From Epiperipatus broadwayi (taxonomy: Eukaryota > Onychophora > Udeonychophora > Euonychophora > Peripatidae), in assembly GCA_028023455.1 (NCBI GenBank), contig JAQFVV010012400.1:16609490-16673489 (forward strand): a stretch of 64,000 nt of DNA, written 5' to 3'. The position numbers and the translations under genes were made by a program. The notes below the pieces were generated by a model. It had not been told where the DNA came from. It saw only the letters and a program-made list of their open reading frames with translations, and ran no database searches. Below, in pieces: positions 46,440 to 58,156 of this stretch (its first letter is position 1; each line of letters begins with the position of its first letter).

Positions 46440-49400
46440 TTTTGAAATATTTATTATTCTACAATTTGGAAAATTTGAATCAGTGTTTTAATTACAGAAG
46501 TTTTATTAAAATGAAAATTTGTTTTTTAAAAAGAAAAAAGTTTAAGTTAAAATAAAGTAAAGCGTTAAATTTGTCAAAATCTTTTAATATTTCCGTTCTT
46601 TAATTCTAATAAAATATATTATTGATTGATAATTAATTTTATAATGCCAGTAATAATTGCTAATTAATTTGTTTAACACTTGGATCATAAACATTTTTCA
46701 AATAATTAATCAAAGTTTTTATAATTGTATCGTCTATTTAAAATGAATAAATTAATTGCTGTAATTGGTTATTCCTGGATTAACGCAATGGATAAATAAA
46801 TACTTGCATGGATAGGATAAACTTGGAACACTTTTGATAGAGAGATGTAGGGATTAATAACTTTATGAAAAACATTTTCATTTAAATTCTGTGTATCCTG
46901 TTTTAAAATTGTTTCATGTTTGGAGAGCCACGCAAATCGTTAATCTAATATTGCTTTAATAACTAATCAAATGGATATAATTGCATGTATGGAATTTAAC
47001 TACAGTTATAGCTATTACCTCATATACTTATTATTCTACACATTGTATATGGATTCCACGGATCACATTAGGAGTTACAAAATGCTATACAATCCAATTT
47101 GTGATACACATCTGCTAAAATTCATGTATTTGAACTATAAAATGCTTTACATTTAGTTTTATCACACACCGTTAAATGTTATATGTTAATGATAATACAT
47201 ATTAATTTTATCGTATATGAATTTATAAATTTAAGTATATTGTTTTTTTAAAGGTTGAATAAAATATTTATTCAAAAGAATAGCCCTTAAGGAGAAGCTA
47301 AACAGTACTTAATGAATTCATGAGTATACCAATCTTTATGAGTATTTGTATCTTTCCAGATTTATTTCCCACCAATAATTACTATATTATACATTTTATT
47401 TTAAGCAAGATAATATACTTTTTTTGTAATATTTTCGGACCCACTTTAAAGTTAGTATTTATAAGAGATTAGGGGGTGTTTATAAGTAAATTATAATGTT
47501 GTTTTAGTATTTAGGCTTATTGTGTGTTCGATTTATCTTTTATTTATTTATACAAATCTCTTATTGAGTAAGATCATCCTTCATTTGAATTCGTAGATTA
47601 TAAGGCAACCTTTCAAGTATTATGATATTAATTGGATTCGGTATTTTTTTAATTAATGATTAATTATTTTTATTATATTTTACATAGAAGTTATTATGGA
47701 ATATTTCTATTTCATTAGCAAATTGAAGATTTAAATGAGATGTATTGAGAGCTATTATTTATTATTTATTTGTATTTATGTTTTTATTTAAAATAAAATT
47801 TTTTGCAAATTTGAAAAAAATATAAACTGTGTATCTACATCAAAATAAAACTTTGATAGGATAATATAAATTTACATATATTTCCAAAAATTTATTATAT
47901 TTTGAACATAACTCCATTTCTTTTCATATTGTGGATTGATTCAGTATAAATACAAAAATTATTAAATTGTGAAAGATTTATTAATAAGATATGATTAAAT
48001 ATATTTACAAATTTTTAAATTTTCATTGTTATAAGAGTCTAATGATATATTAAATTAAAAAGAACAATTATTCATGTTTATTAATTGAAGCTTTACCTGG
48101 ACTAGCATCTGTCTTAAAATATATAGATGATTTAAAATTTATAATTTTATGTGGTTCAATTACTATCTTAGGGTGGGATACTAAAAATGAAATTGAGGTT
48201 TAGGGGATAAAATTGACTATAATTTGTTTAATATGTTTTATAATAATACTAGTAGTTGGTATACTGGTGGTAAATAAATTATAAAAAGTTAGTTAATTCA
48301 TTAATTTTGTTGTATAAATTCCCAGATGTTGATTGTGGTCTTTGTGCATAAAATAAATAGTAAATATTTTTGGATACATCTTAATAGTGATAATGTGCAA
48401 TGAGAGTTGATATGACAAGGTTTAATTCCTAGCCTTAGAGTTGATTACACAATTTAGTTACAATTTATGGTGCAAAATAGGATGATGATGGGTAGTTGGA
48501 GGGGGTGGAAGGTTGTTACCCTTTGTGAGCATAGGTGGGGGTTAATATATATATATATAGTAAGATTTCCATAAAAATGGAATTGATTTTAATTTTTGCC
48601 TATCCAGAATATAATTATATAAATGCTTATAAATTATAAATAGCTCTATGTGGTTTAAACCAGTGATAGAGTGATAAAGGCTACAATTCAAATATTGCAG
48701 TTATCCCTTCTCGAATTTGAATTTTATGTGAACTCACAAGTATCATATTTAATAATTGTGTATTTTATCTTTCACAATAACAAAAAAAGTTAATATAAAT
48801 AAATATCAAAGCCTATTCTTATTGGTAGTTAGTTATACTTGTGTTGGTATAGTTTATTATTCAACATATATCTTATTTCTATAATGAAGTAATATTACTT
48901 CATGTAGAGGGTGTTAAAATGTTCTCATTCATAATATTATCTGTCAGATTTATATATAAAGCAAATGATTCACACAGATAAAATTTTCAAAATTTGTATA
49001 ATGTAACAAGTTTTATCAAAAAATCAGACTCCATATCACTAGGTAAATTAAATTTTAAAACTTCTCATCTAGATTGGTTTGTTCCATAGTTGTTGACTAT
49101 TTCTCCATTAAAATTCTGAATGCTTAGATTCATTCACAATGCATGCATCTCGTGGCAAAATGTCATGAAAAGTAGATTATCACATTTTAAGTTGCTTTTG
49201 CAATTTAGTCTGTGAAAACCTGAGGTAAAATCGAAGAGAATTGACTACTGGCTTGGAAATGATTTTTTAAATAAAACTTGGTGTTATATTTTTTAAGTTA
49301 TAGTTTTATGCAGAGCAAAAATACCCACCAGAATCTCTTTTCAAAGAAATAATAAAAGAAAAAAAACCACTTCATACAATTCTAACTAACTCCTAGATAA

Positions 49401-49565
49401 TTAGGAGTCTTATGAGGTCCCCCCCAGTTTCATCCTTTTGCTAATAAATGCTAAAAAATTGATTTACTTATCAATAATAAATGGGCTTCAAAACTGATTT
49501 GAAAGTCTTGAGCTGAATAGAAAAAAATGTCTAGTTTTTCATCATATTATAACATACATACAGTT
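46440..49565. other. No recognisable feature
   Basis: AT-rich sequence. If the 46391 exon is real this is intronic. A TA microsatellite lies at about 48547-48558. No coding motif was seen. Confidence 0.5.
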
Positions 49566-49571
49566 TAAATA

Positions 49572-50133
49572 TTATGTTTTTGTGTGCTGTGCAAAATATA
49601 TGCACACACAAATTTATAGAGACTTCTTCCCAGATCCCCAGTTAATTCAAATTAAATTGAGTATGTATCCCCACAGACTAATAAACAGAGGGATAGATAA
49701 CAAATGTTGATTGAGATGAATGACCAATAGAGTAGGATATCCACTGGATCAACATATTCACAGTCTGGAAGATGAACTGCATATAAAAAGGCCCTCCATA
49801 TAAACTTTGGACTGGCCTTCGTACCTAGTTAATCCCCACTGAAGGTGTATAAGAGAGATCTAGACAAACATAAAGGCCAACCCAGTCTATATTATTATTT
49901 GTCAGTACACCTTAGGGCTTCGAGTATGGTAAAACTACTTATGTATTTATTTATAATAATCTATGTACAATAATTGTAAATAATTGCTTACTTTAGCTTG
50001 ATTTAACCTTTTAATTAAAATAATTTGACCATACTGTGCTTTGAGAGTTTTATTTTATCACTTCACATATGCTATTTTGGCTATGTAACAACTATCTAGA
50101 TCGTAGTGATCTAATCTGAGCTCAAATATAGCA
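49572..50133 (+). repeat. 5' LTR of the 49.6 kb gypsy element
   Basis: Aligns with 54201-54762 throughout. Shared landmarks are TGTGTGCTGTG, AAATTTATAGAGACTT, AGAGGGATAGATAACAAA, GCATATAAAAAGGC (a likely TATA region near 49781), TCTATATTATTATTTGTCAG and CTGAGCTCAAA. The first few bases are mutated, so the start was set by matching the 3' LTR length. Confidence 0.8.
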
Positions 50134-50239
50134 TACAATTTGATGCAGTTGGCAGTTGAAGGGAGAACAAAGCATGATAAAAAGTCTCATTATACTTCCA
50201 CAGTACAAAAAACAGTGAGCCAAAACCTAGAAAGAAAGA

Positions 50240-51010
50240 CTTAACTGATTATATGTTACTTAGTGGGTCATCAAGGAAAATGACTACAACACATTTAGGT
50301 ATTGGAAAATTCGATGTTAAATAGTCCCTCCAAGTGGCCACAATATCCAAAGTGTTTATAATATTATAGGACCAGGAGTTATTGAAAGTGGCCACAATAT
50401 CCAAAGTGTTTATAATATTATAGGACCAGGAGTTATTGAGCTTGCAAATCAGTTATGTGGACCTAAAGAGCTGGAAAGACTACCATACCCTGATCAAGTT
50501 AGATGGTTGAACAACTATTTCAGTCCAGAGCTATCAAAATGCTTTGCTCACCTTCATTTACATAATAGATGCCAGGTGAAGGGGAAAAGTTGTTGAGACT
50601 TTGATACTGCCTCATGGGATTTAGTGCAAAACTGTGTATATGGAGGCTAACTAGAGGAAACCTTTATGGGATATGAACAATGACAGGATCCATCAACCAC
50701 TATTGGTTATTCCAGAACTCATATTCTGAGGCCATAAAAAGAGGGATGACCTACAAACTGGTACTAAGAAGCTCCAAGGAGTTCTAACAAGCTATCCTGC
50801 AGACTACCCAACAAACATCAATTTACAAAACAAGCAAAGCAGAAGAGCTACCAAACCAAAAACCAGAATGTTATTGCTGTAGAAATATTGGACACATTGT
50901 ATGCAAATGCAGTTGGAAAAATGTGAAATGCAACAAATATGAGAAGATTGGCCACCTAGCTAAAGTTTGCCATACTAAAAATGAATCAAAGGCTAATAAC
51001 GAATTGCTAC
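50240..51010 (+). pseudogene. gag remnant with zinc knuckles (49.6 kb gypsy element)
   Basis: The decayed capsid region includes KELERLPYPDQVRWLNNYF and ELSKCFAHLHLHNR. The nucleocapsid part near 50868-50977 has one complete CX2CX4HX4C knuckle (CYCCRNIGHIVCKC) and a second in which one Cys reads Tyr (CNKYEKIGHLAKVC). Gag coats and packages the element RNA. A 54-bp exact tandem duplication (50332-50385 and 50386-50439) adds 18 codons in frame near the N-terminal part. Several stops interrupt the frame. Confidence 0.7.
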
Positions 51011-51089
51011 CAAATAAGTATAGCAAAACAGAATGTTTTACTGAAATAAACAAAGTAGAAATCAAAAGCAATTAGCAAATAATGTTGGT

Positions 51090-51400
51090 AGTAGAGATAT
51101 GCAACAAATCTATAGAAATGGAGATAGACAGCAGATACAGGGTACCCATGATATTGCAAAGGGAGTAGTCTGAGAAAATCAAAAATGTCAGAAACCAACC
51201 AAACAGTTCAAGGCAAATGCTGCAAATAGTAAACCTATTCAAATAGATATGGCAGTAGAAGTTATGGTAGCCATAAATTGTCACCAGAAAAACTAAGCCT
51301 ATATATAGTCAAAGGCAACATAACACTCCTATTAGGTAGGGAATGGTTCGCTCTGTTAGGTATTAAAATCTGCATGATAAACAAAATTAACATCAAAGAG
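51090..51400 (+). pseudogene. Retroviral-type aspartic protease remnant (49.6 kb gypsy element)
   Basis: Active-site region reads MEIDSRYRVPMIL near 51118-51160, where DSG is expected, so the invariant Gly is lost. The C-terminal flap region LLLGREWFALLGIKIC (near 51325-51372) is the standard end of gypsy proteases. Frame breaks lie between the two. The enzyme would have cut the Gag-Pol polyprotein. Confidence 0.65.
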
Positions 51401-51479
51401 AAATAGAGCAGGGAAAAATCAATACTACCACTGTGGAAATCGAGCTTCATGAGGGGACAATAGCAGTTCACTGCAAGTC

Positions 51480-52260
51480 TAGAAAGATATCCTTTGCTCT
51501 GAAATCAAGAGTAAAAGAGGCTTTAGATGTTATGATAAATAAAGGTGTATTGACCCTTGTTGAAGATGCAGAATGGGCTACTCCTATAGTTGTTGTAGCA
51601 AAACAAAATTGACAAATCTGTATATGTGGGGATTACAAGCTGACTATACACAAAAATATTGCTAAAAGCCCATACCCAGCTCCAAATGTTAGAGAAATAC
51701 TATCAGGATTGGAGGGAACAAACTACTTAACAAAATTTGACTTTAAATACCGCATTTCATCAGATTCTGGTGACAAAAGAAACTGCAGCACTTCTGACTA
51801 GTTTACAAATCACAAAGGATTGTATAGCTATAATCACCTGCCTTTCTGCGTAAAAATCACCCCAAATGCATTTCAAGCAAAATAGACATGCTGTTGGAAG
51901 GATTGGAAGAAACAATGCCACATTTGGATGACATACTATTAACAGCTGACTGTGAAGCAGCATTGCCAAGTAAATCTAGACAAGTTTGTTAATGCCTAGA
52001 AAATTTGGAACAAAACTAAACATGCAAAAATGTATATGGAGTGCTAAAGAAATAATGTTCTTAGGGCATATCATTTCAAGCACAGGAGTTAAACCTGATT
52101 TCAGGAAAATTAAACTTATCATAAATGCATTGACCCCCAAAAACATCAAAAAACTTCAGGCCTTTTTGAGATTGGTTAATTTTTCTGAAACCTTTCTTAA
52201 GGGAAAAAAACATGTAGCCACTCCTTTGTATGAACTGCTTCGAAAATATCAGTGATGGTG
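51480..52260 (+). pseudogene. Reverse transcriptase remnant (49.6 kb gypsy element)
   Basis: RT motifs in order: VKEALDVMINKGVLTLVEDA, EWATPIVVVAKQN (followed by an in-frame stop), CGDYKLTIHKNIAKSPYP, GTNYLTKFDFKYRISSDSGD, THKGLY-type box as NHKGLYSYNHLPFCV, and the catalytic box HLDDILL near 51925-51945. The connection continues in frame at 51986-52255 with EIMFLGHIISSTGVKPDF and KNIKKLQAFLRLVNF. At least two stops and a frame shift are present. It resembles the K02A2.6-like gypsy group. Confidence 0.8.
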
Positions 52261-52261
52261 T

Positions 52262-52640
52262 TGGAAAGTGCCACAAGAGAGCACTTTTCAGAAAATGAAG
52301 GTGTTTCTTATGTCAAACCAATTGTTTGTACATTACAATAATAATCTCAATGTAACATTATCAACTGATGCATTGGCATGGTACTCAGTCATCAATCACA
52401 GAACATTATCAAAGGCTGAGAAAAATTACAGCCAACTGGATAAGGAGGTGTTGGCTATCATAGCAGCAGTTTGCAAATTTCACCAATCTATTTATGGCCA
52501 ACCAGTTAAAATAGTAACAGACCACCACCCATTATTGGGGATATTCACCAATAAAAAAGCTGCTCTTGACCACTTTAGCTCTTGCATGATACACTAGTAC
52601 AATTTATAGTCTTCATATAACTATGAATTAGCATGCCAGA
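52262..52640 (+). pseudogene. RNase H remnant (49.6 kb gypsy element)
   Basis: Frame at 52268-52597 contains LSTDA (first catalytic Asp), VINHRTLSKAEKNYSQLDKE (Glu in DKE) and PVKIVTDHHPLLGIF (third acidic residue). All three acidic motifs survive. The tail runs into stops. It would have degraded the RNA strand during reverse transcription. Confidence 0.75.
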
Positions 52641-52779
52641 AGGGCAGTCAAATCAAGCATGCAGATGCTCTATCATGAATACCTGATATAACTGAGAAAA
52701 CCAACACTGAAGTTGACATAATTATTTGAAGGCTAGAAATTTTAAACATTAAAACTATTGCCAGGTGATCTCAAGAAAC

Positions 52780-53740
52780 AGTATGATATCAAATGCTCAT
52801 GGGCTGGATGAAAAAAGGATGGCCAAGTAAACAACTTTATTACATACATAAGTCTTTATGGAGTATGCATCAACAACTATCAATGTTAAATGGATGCATA
52901 GTAATGAGTGATAAAGTATTGTGTATTCCCATAGGGTGTTCTAAAATATTAGAAATATTGAGGGCATCAAGACATAGTCCACGCAAAAGCATTAGCCTGC
53001 AGTTATGTATACTGGCCAGGCAATTATTAGGAAATGTAAACCTTGCTAATTGACTGTGAATGCACTGCCTAAGAAATTCACATTGTGGCCCAAAACAGAT
53101 AAATCTTGGAGTCATGTGCACATAGACCATGCAGGACCAATAAATGATAAACTAATTTTGGTGTTAGTAGATGCAGCCTTCAAGTGGGCAGAATACAAAC
53201 TAGCAATAAATACTAGTTCAGTGGAAACCATTCATATTTTAAATGAAATATTTTCATACCATGGGTCATTGGAAGTTTTGGTTTTAGATAATACTACTGG
53301 ATTTATTTCTGAAGAGTTTGAATCATTTTTACAAAAATGGGGAATAAATCACATGCATTCTCCCCCATATCATCCAGAATCCAATGGAATCACAGAGAAG
53401 GCAGTTCAGCATTTAAAACTGGTATTAAATAAATTAGCACAAATCTAGCTGATGCGTTAAACATTGCAATGCTGCACCAACATATCACCCCTACCATATC
53501 TACCAGGAAATCACCTGCAGAAACATTGATGGGCAGAAGATTATGCAATAAATTGTCCATTCTGATGCCAGATCATGGAAAACTACCAAGAAACAAGAAA
53601 AATATGTATTCTGCTGGGGAAAATGTTTGGGTATATGACATACTACGCAAGTCTTGGGTAGAAGTTATTTCCGAACAAATAGTTCAATACAAACCACATC
53701 AGAAGTAAATTATTGATGACACATAAAACAAGTCCAACAA
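52780..53740 (+). pseudogene. Integrase remnant (49.6 kb gypsy element)
   Basis: The N-terminal zinc-binding (HHCC) region is strongly decayed (52793-53053). The catalytic core at 53050-53448 is open and keeps the D,D,E triad: Asp in SHVHIDHAGP (53125-53127), Asp in VLVLDNTTGF (near 53287), and Glu in NGITEKAVQHLK (53395-53397). A further frame at 53469-53708 covers the C-terminal part (TRKSPAETLMGRRL, then AGENVWVYD). Two frames and stops separate the parts. Confidence 0.85.
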
Positions 53741-54200
53741 AACTGGATAGAAGTAAACTTCAACTATAATATAGAAATTTGAGATGGGGATCTACTCAAG
53801 AATCACAGCTTAGTTAATAAAGTTAGTGCAGAAGACGTTCATACAGAATTAAAGAATGAAGCAGCAGAATATGAAGCTAGGATACAGTTTCCCAAAATGA
53901 ATGTGACTGACAAACAGGAGAAATACTGACTTCACCATAAATGTTGCCTGCCTGCTTATCTACAGGACTACATATGTGTCTTCTGAGAGACATACAGCAG
54001 TATCTCATTTGATAAAATTACATACATTAAATATTTTGTGCTGTTCAAGTTGGTTTTATATATATATTTGTTGTCATCTATAGACTCTTAAAATGATGAA
54101 CTGATTTTCCTTAAAAGAAAACTAAAATTCCAGAAATTTGCTGATGCATTAAATCTATTTATGTGACACCAGAGAAGCATGAACTTCTCAGGAGTAGGGG

Positions 54201-54762
54201 TGATAGTGCTGTGTGCTGTGTGAAAATATACACGCACATAAATTTATAGAGACTTGCTCAGATCCTGAATTGATTCAAATCGGATTTTAGCATGTATCAC
54301 CACAGACCAATAAGCAGAGGGATAGATAACAAACATTCAATGAGATAAATGACCAATAGGGGAGAATGTCCACAGGATCCAAAAGCTCACAGTCTGGAAG
54401 GTGAACTGCATATAAAAAGGCTCACCAAACTCAATTGACAGAAGAAGGACCTGAACTCTTTGTACACAATTAATTCCCACTGAAAGTGTAAAAGACAGAT
54501 CTAGGCAAACATAAATGCCAATCAGGTCTATATTATTATTTGTCAGGGCATATTTCGAAATACGGTAAAACTATTTATGAATTGATTTATAATAATCTGT
54601 GTATAACAATTACTTGTAGATAATTGCTTTACTGTAGCTGTTTTAATCTTTTTATTAAAATAATTTAACCGTGCTATGCTTTTGAAAGTTTTTATTTTAT
54701 CAATTCCCATGTGCTAATAAGTAACTAGATTATAGTGATCAAATCTGAGCTCAAACATAGTA
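54201..54762 (+). repeat. 3' LTR of the 49.6 kb gypsy element
   Basis: Begins TGATAGTGCTGTGTG right after the purine tract and ends near ACATAGTA. It is the counterpart of 49572-50133. Numerous substitutions and small indels separate the two LTRs. Confidence 0.8.
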
Positions 54763-54773
54763 ATGTGTCTCAT

Positions 54774-54888
54774 TAAGCATCACATGATCACATTTCCTAT
54801 ACTAGCATTAATTGTTGATAAACAGAGCATCCATTGATTACTCTGTTTAGCACAGGTGGCAATGCTGTATGGAGAGTTTTGCTCTGTT
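54774..54888. repeat. Foldback repeat family copy F with 13-bp target duplication
   Basis: A 115-bp member starting with the inverted family tail (CATCACATGATCAC). It carries the hairpin AAACAGAG...CTCTGTTT around ATCCATTGATTACT and ends in GTATGGAGAGTTTTGC. The 13-mer TAATGTGTCTCAT lies at 54761-54773 and 54889-54901. The left repeat touches the end of the gypsy 3' LTR. Confidence 0.7.
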
Positions 54889-54904
54889 TAATGTGTCTCA
54901 TGTT

Positions 54905-56010
54905 CATTGGTATTTAAGAAATCAACCATTTTATTATGAATAAATGCATACCGTTTCTCCAGTAGTTTTGTCAAGCAATATCTTGTGTGTTTTAATAACA
55001 CTCATTATTTTTAATGAAAAATATCAGAAAAATGTTAATTGCCCTATCAACAGAGGCTTCCTTGGCTCTCTATATTTACCCAATATTCCAATTTTTCTGT
55101 TTCATTTATATCAAGATAAATAATCAATTTAAATTATTGATCTCCAGATAAGCCGAAATTTGCATGCATACTAATAATTGACAATACATAGTAGCTTTAT
55201 TTCTCATGGCCTAACCCAGATTTTTTTTCTGAATTAACAAGTTGAACCTAAAATTCTGCTTCTTAGTCGATTATTGAGCAATTATCCACCTCTATCAGAA
55301 ATGAAAATTAATGTTTTCTATACTAATTAAATATATATTACGATTTTATTTAATCTTTACAAAAAGTGAAAAATATATTTACTTAGTATCTTTTAATTAA
55401 GCTGATGGATCATACATATAATAGCTTTATAACCACTAAACTAAAATGTTTAAAGTATTTATGCACATAACTACTTATGTTTTCCACAATTTTTTTTTTG
55501 CTCCCTTTCTAATAACCATAAACTTGCGGTTTTCCTTCACTTCCTAGTCACTTTTTTATAATTACTTATTAGCATTCTTTTTGATAAGGCTTCTTATCTT
55601 TTAATGAATTATTTTTAAATTAAGTTCAAAGTTCAGAAAAAGATATTCTTAAAAATATCTTAAAACCAGAATTTTAAAATAATTAAAAAATAACGTAAAA
55701 ACTTTCTGCCCGTAATATATGCAAAAATATCTACAATTTTCTGAAATGGTATTCTATGGAAACCTAAGAATCCAGGTAATAAATCTTAACTTTTTTGATA
55801 ACCAAACGCACACACATACAAGTTGAATTTTTTTTTTTTTAAAAAAAACAAACTAATATAAGATTATAATTGGAAGAAAAAAAACATCAATATATGCCTG
55901 GACTTTATTTTTTATTGTTATAGGGAATTGCAAGCATTCTGGATTCATGAGAAAACTGATAATGAATGATATTTTATAAAAACGAATGATATTTTATAAA
56001 AACGATGTAT
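54905..56010. other. No recognisable feature
   Basis: AT-rich DNA. A 20-bp tandem duplication (AATGATATTTTATAAAAACG) lies at about 55964-56004. No gene motif was seen. Confidence 0.5.
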
Positions 56011-56082
56011 GTGTGTAATTATATGTTGGACTATTTTCATCATCTGGTATTAAATGTTGAATGTATAAAAATGTAAACTTTC

Positions 56083-56627
56083 TGCAGTATTCAAGGTCAA
56101 GGTATAAACACATAACGAATATGTAAATAATAATAATTGTATAAATATAACGAATATGTAAATGTAGAATAAAAGTAATGTATAAATAAAAATTTAAAAT
56201 AACTTTATAGTAATTAAGTATAACAATGTGTAAAAATTACAATGTTATTAAATCATAGACAGTTGTATAATAATAGAAAGCTTAGCTGACCTTATAGGGT
56301 CAGAAAACTATGTAAAATACCATATATGGTGAGAAACGTGAAAATACTGTGTGTATGTAAAAATGTAAGTGAAAACACCATATATGGTTAGGAATGCAAA
56401 AGACTCCAGAAGTCTTGAGGGTATATAAACCCTCATAACCTGTTCTAATTGTTCTGATGTTTTGAAATGTTCTGAATACGTTCCGAGTATGTTCTGAGTT
56501 TTAATTATTTTATTTCGCCTTATAATAGGCTCTGTATATAGTTGAATTTAACCGTATTAAACTATAATTTTACCATCTCAATTCTGCCTTTGTCCATTTA
56601 TTTACTTGCCGGTCATAAGACACAGCA
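56083..56627 (+). repeat. 5' LTR of the 56 kb gypsy element, with two CArG boxes and a TATA box
   Basis: Two perfect CArG-type palindromes CCATATATGG lie at 56320-56329 and 56378-56387, about 60 and 100 bp upstream of TATATAAA at 56422-56429. The same arrangement is conserved in the 3' LTR. This looks like the element's promoter (U3) module. Confidence 0.85.
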
Positions 56628-56772
56628 TATTGGCGCAGTCAGCACAGGAATCGAATCAAAGAAAGTGGCAGTAATACAGGAACGGAACTGCATTAAAAAT
56701 TAGCTCGGTCATCATAAGATCAAATCTCGAAATAATTGCCTAAACAGCAAGTGGATTTGAATCAACAGAGAA

Positions 56773-57473
56773 ATGGCAAGCATAACACAAGTTTCTATTT
56801 GTGAATTTAATGTACAAAATCTGAGTGATTGGCCACTGTATATTCAGAGAATTAAAAACTACTTTATACTAAATAGTATTATGGAGAATACTGTAAAAGT
56901 AGCCTCATTACTTTGCTTTGCAGGTGAAAGAGTAATCGAAATAGCTAACAAACTGTGTGAAAATTCGCTGGAGACACAGAAAAATACGATGAGCTCGTAA
57001 AACAGCTAAATGAATATTTCAATCCCCAGCCATCCAAGTTTATTGCTCGATTGCACTTTAGAGGCAGAAGGCAAAGAAAGAATGAAAAAATAAAAGAATA
57101 TGACATTGGTTTAAGGGAGATGGCAAGGCCATGCCTTTACAATAAATATTTAGACGAAGCCCTTATGGAACAGTTATTATATGGAATAAATGATGATCAA
57201 TTGAGGCAGATCTTATTGGCAATAAGAGATGTAACTTACGAAGAAGCTATCAGACATGCAACAGCATATGAATTGCAACTTGACCAAGCAAGAGAGTTCA
57301 GAAGTTTTACGAAAACAGAACCACTTCAAACTACAATATTTAAAACGTTTGGAGTTAAACCCAAAACCGATAAACAAATTAAATGTTTTCGATGTAGAAA
57401 AATCGGTCACAAAGCCCGTGAATGCAGTTTACCAGAAAATGAAAGCCATCGGAAAATAACTGAATATCCCTAA
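56773..57473 (+). pseudogene. gag of the 56 kb gypsy element, one frame break
   Basis: A first frame (56773-57000) starts MASITQVSICEFNVQNLSDW and gives a capsid-like helical region. A second frame overlaps the downstream part (57051-57473) with RRQRKNEKIKEYDIGLREMA, DEALMEQLLYGINDDQLRQI and a C-terminal zinc knuckle CFRCRKIGHKAREC (CX2CX4HX4C, 57384-57425). The break near 56950-57000 looks like a simple frame shift rather than heavy decay. Gag would form the particle and bind the element RNA. Confidence 0.8.
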
Positions 57474-57521
57474 AGATGGCACCACCATACGAAGCCGAAC
57501 AGAGAAATTACGTGCGAAGCA

Positions 57522-57902
57522 ATGGAAAGTAGCTACATAAAAAGTGCTACTATAAACGAATCCGATCAAATTATGCTGAATGTAAAATTATTTGGCAAAT
57601 CATTAAGCATGGAAATTGATAGTGGAGCAGGAATATTGATGATAAAGAGTAAAGATTGGGGAAGACTAATCCAGAATTTGAAATTACCTCCAAGGATAGA
57701 AAAGACTCGAGTCAAGGTCTGGGATGCTAATACAAATCCCATAAGGATATTAGGAGTTGCAAATGTAAAGGTAGAAACAACGAAATCTAAAGAAATACTA
57801 CCAATATATATCATGAATGGAGATATTAATCTGATCATTGGCCATGAGTGGTTCACATCCCTAGGCATAAAAATATGTGTTATAAAAAAAAAATCGACAT
57901 AG
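57522..57902 (+). pseudogene. Aspartic protease domain of the 56 kb gypsy element
   Basis: Open frame with the intact active-site motif MEIDSGAGILMI (DSGA at 57618-57629). The end motif NLIIGHEWFTSLGIKICV is typical of gypsy proteases. The frame closes after a run of nine A residues near 57886-57894. Processing of the polyprotein would be its role. It follows gag after about 50 bp. Confidence 0.8.
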
Positions 57903-58130
57903 AATCGCAAGTCAAAAATAATTACACCAGCTTATTCAAAAAAGAATCAGGAAAATTAAAAACCTTGCCAGTAGAGATAGAGTTAAGAGACAGAGGAAAA
58001 CCTATTGTAACAAAACCCTGGAAAGTACCTATAGCACAGCAAAAATTGGTGCATCGAAACCACCACCAACAAACAGTAAATTGGCATAGCACAACAACCG
58101 TCTCAACTCACAGACTATGTTAGGTGAAAA
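57848..58130 (+). pseudogene. N-terminal stub of reverse transcriptase (56 kb gypsy element)
   Basis: The frame contains QVKNNYTSLFKKESGKLK and VEIELRDRGKPIVTKPWKVP, the usual sequence before the RT fingers. It then ends abruptly in unrelated sequence shortly before the purine tract. The rest of pol is missing, so this copy cannot move without help from a complete relative. Confidence 0.75.
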
Positions 58131-58156
58131 ACCATACTTCTGGAGTGGGGGAGGAG

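Larger units (their letters stand above)
49572..54762 (+). mobile_element. Ty3/gypsy LTR retrotransposon, near full length, decayed
   Basis: Two LTRs (49572-50133 and 54201-54762, about 562 bp each) enclose gag, protease, RT, RNase H and integrase in the Ty3/gypsy order. A degraded tRNA-Ser-type primer site (TGATGCAGTT, 50141-50150, against the expected TGGCGCAGTC) follows the 5' LTR. A purine tract AGGAGTAGGGG (54190-54200) precedes the 3' LTR. Many stops and frame shifts, and clearly diverged LTRs, mark an old insertion. A target duplication could not be confirmed because the 5' LTR start is degraded. Confidence 0.9.

Noticed and set aside
57566-57910. Minus-strand frame of 114 residues across the protease
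   Set aside because: Antisense to a frame with an intact DSGA motif; no motif of its own.
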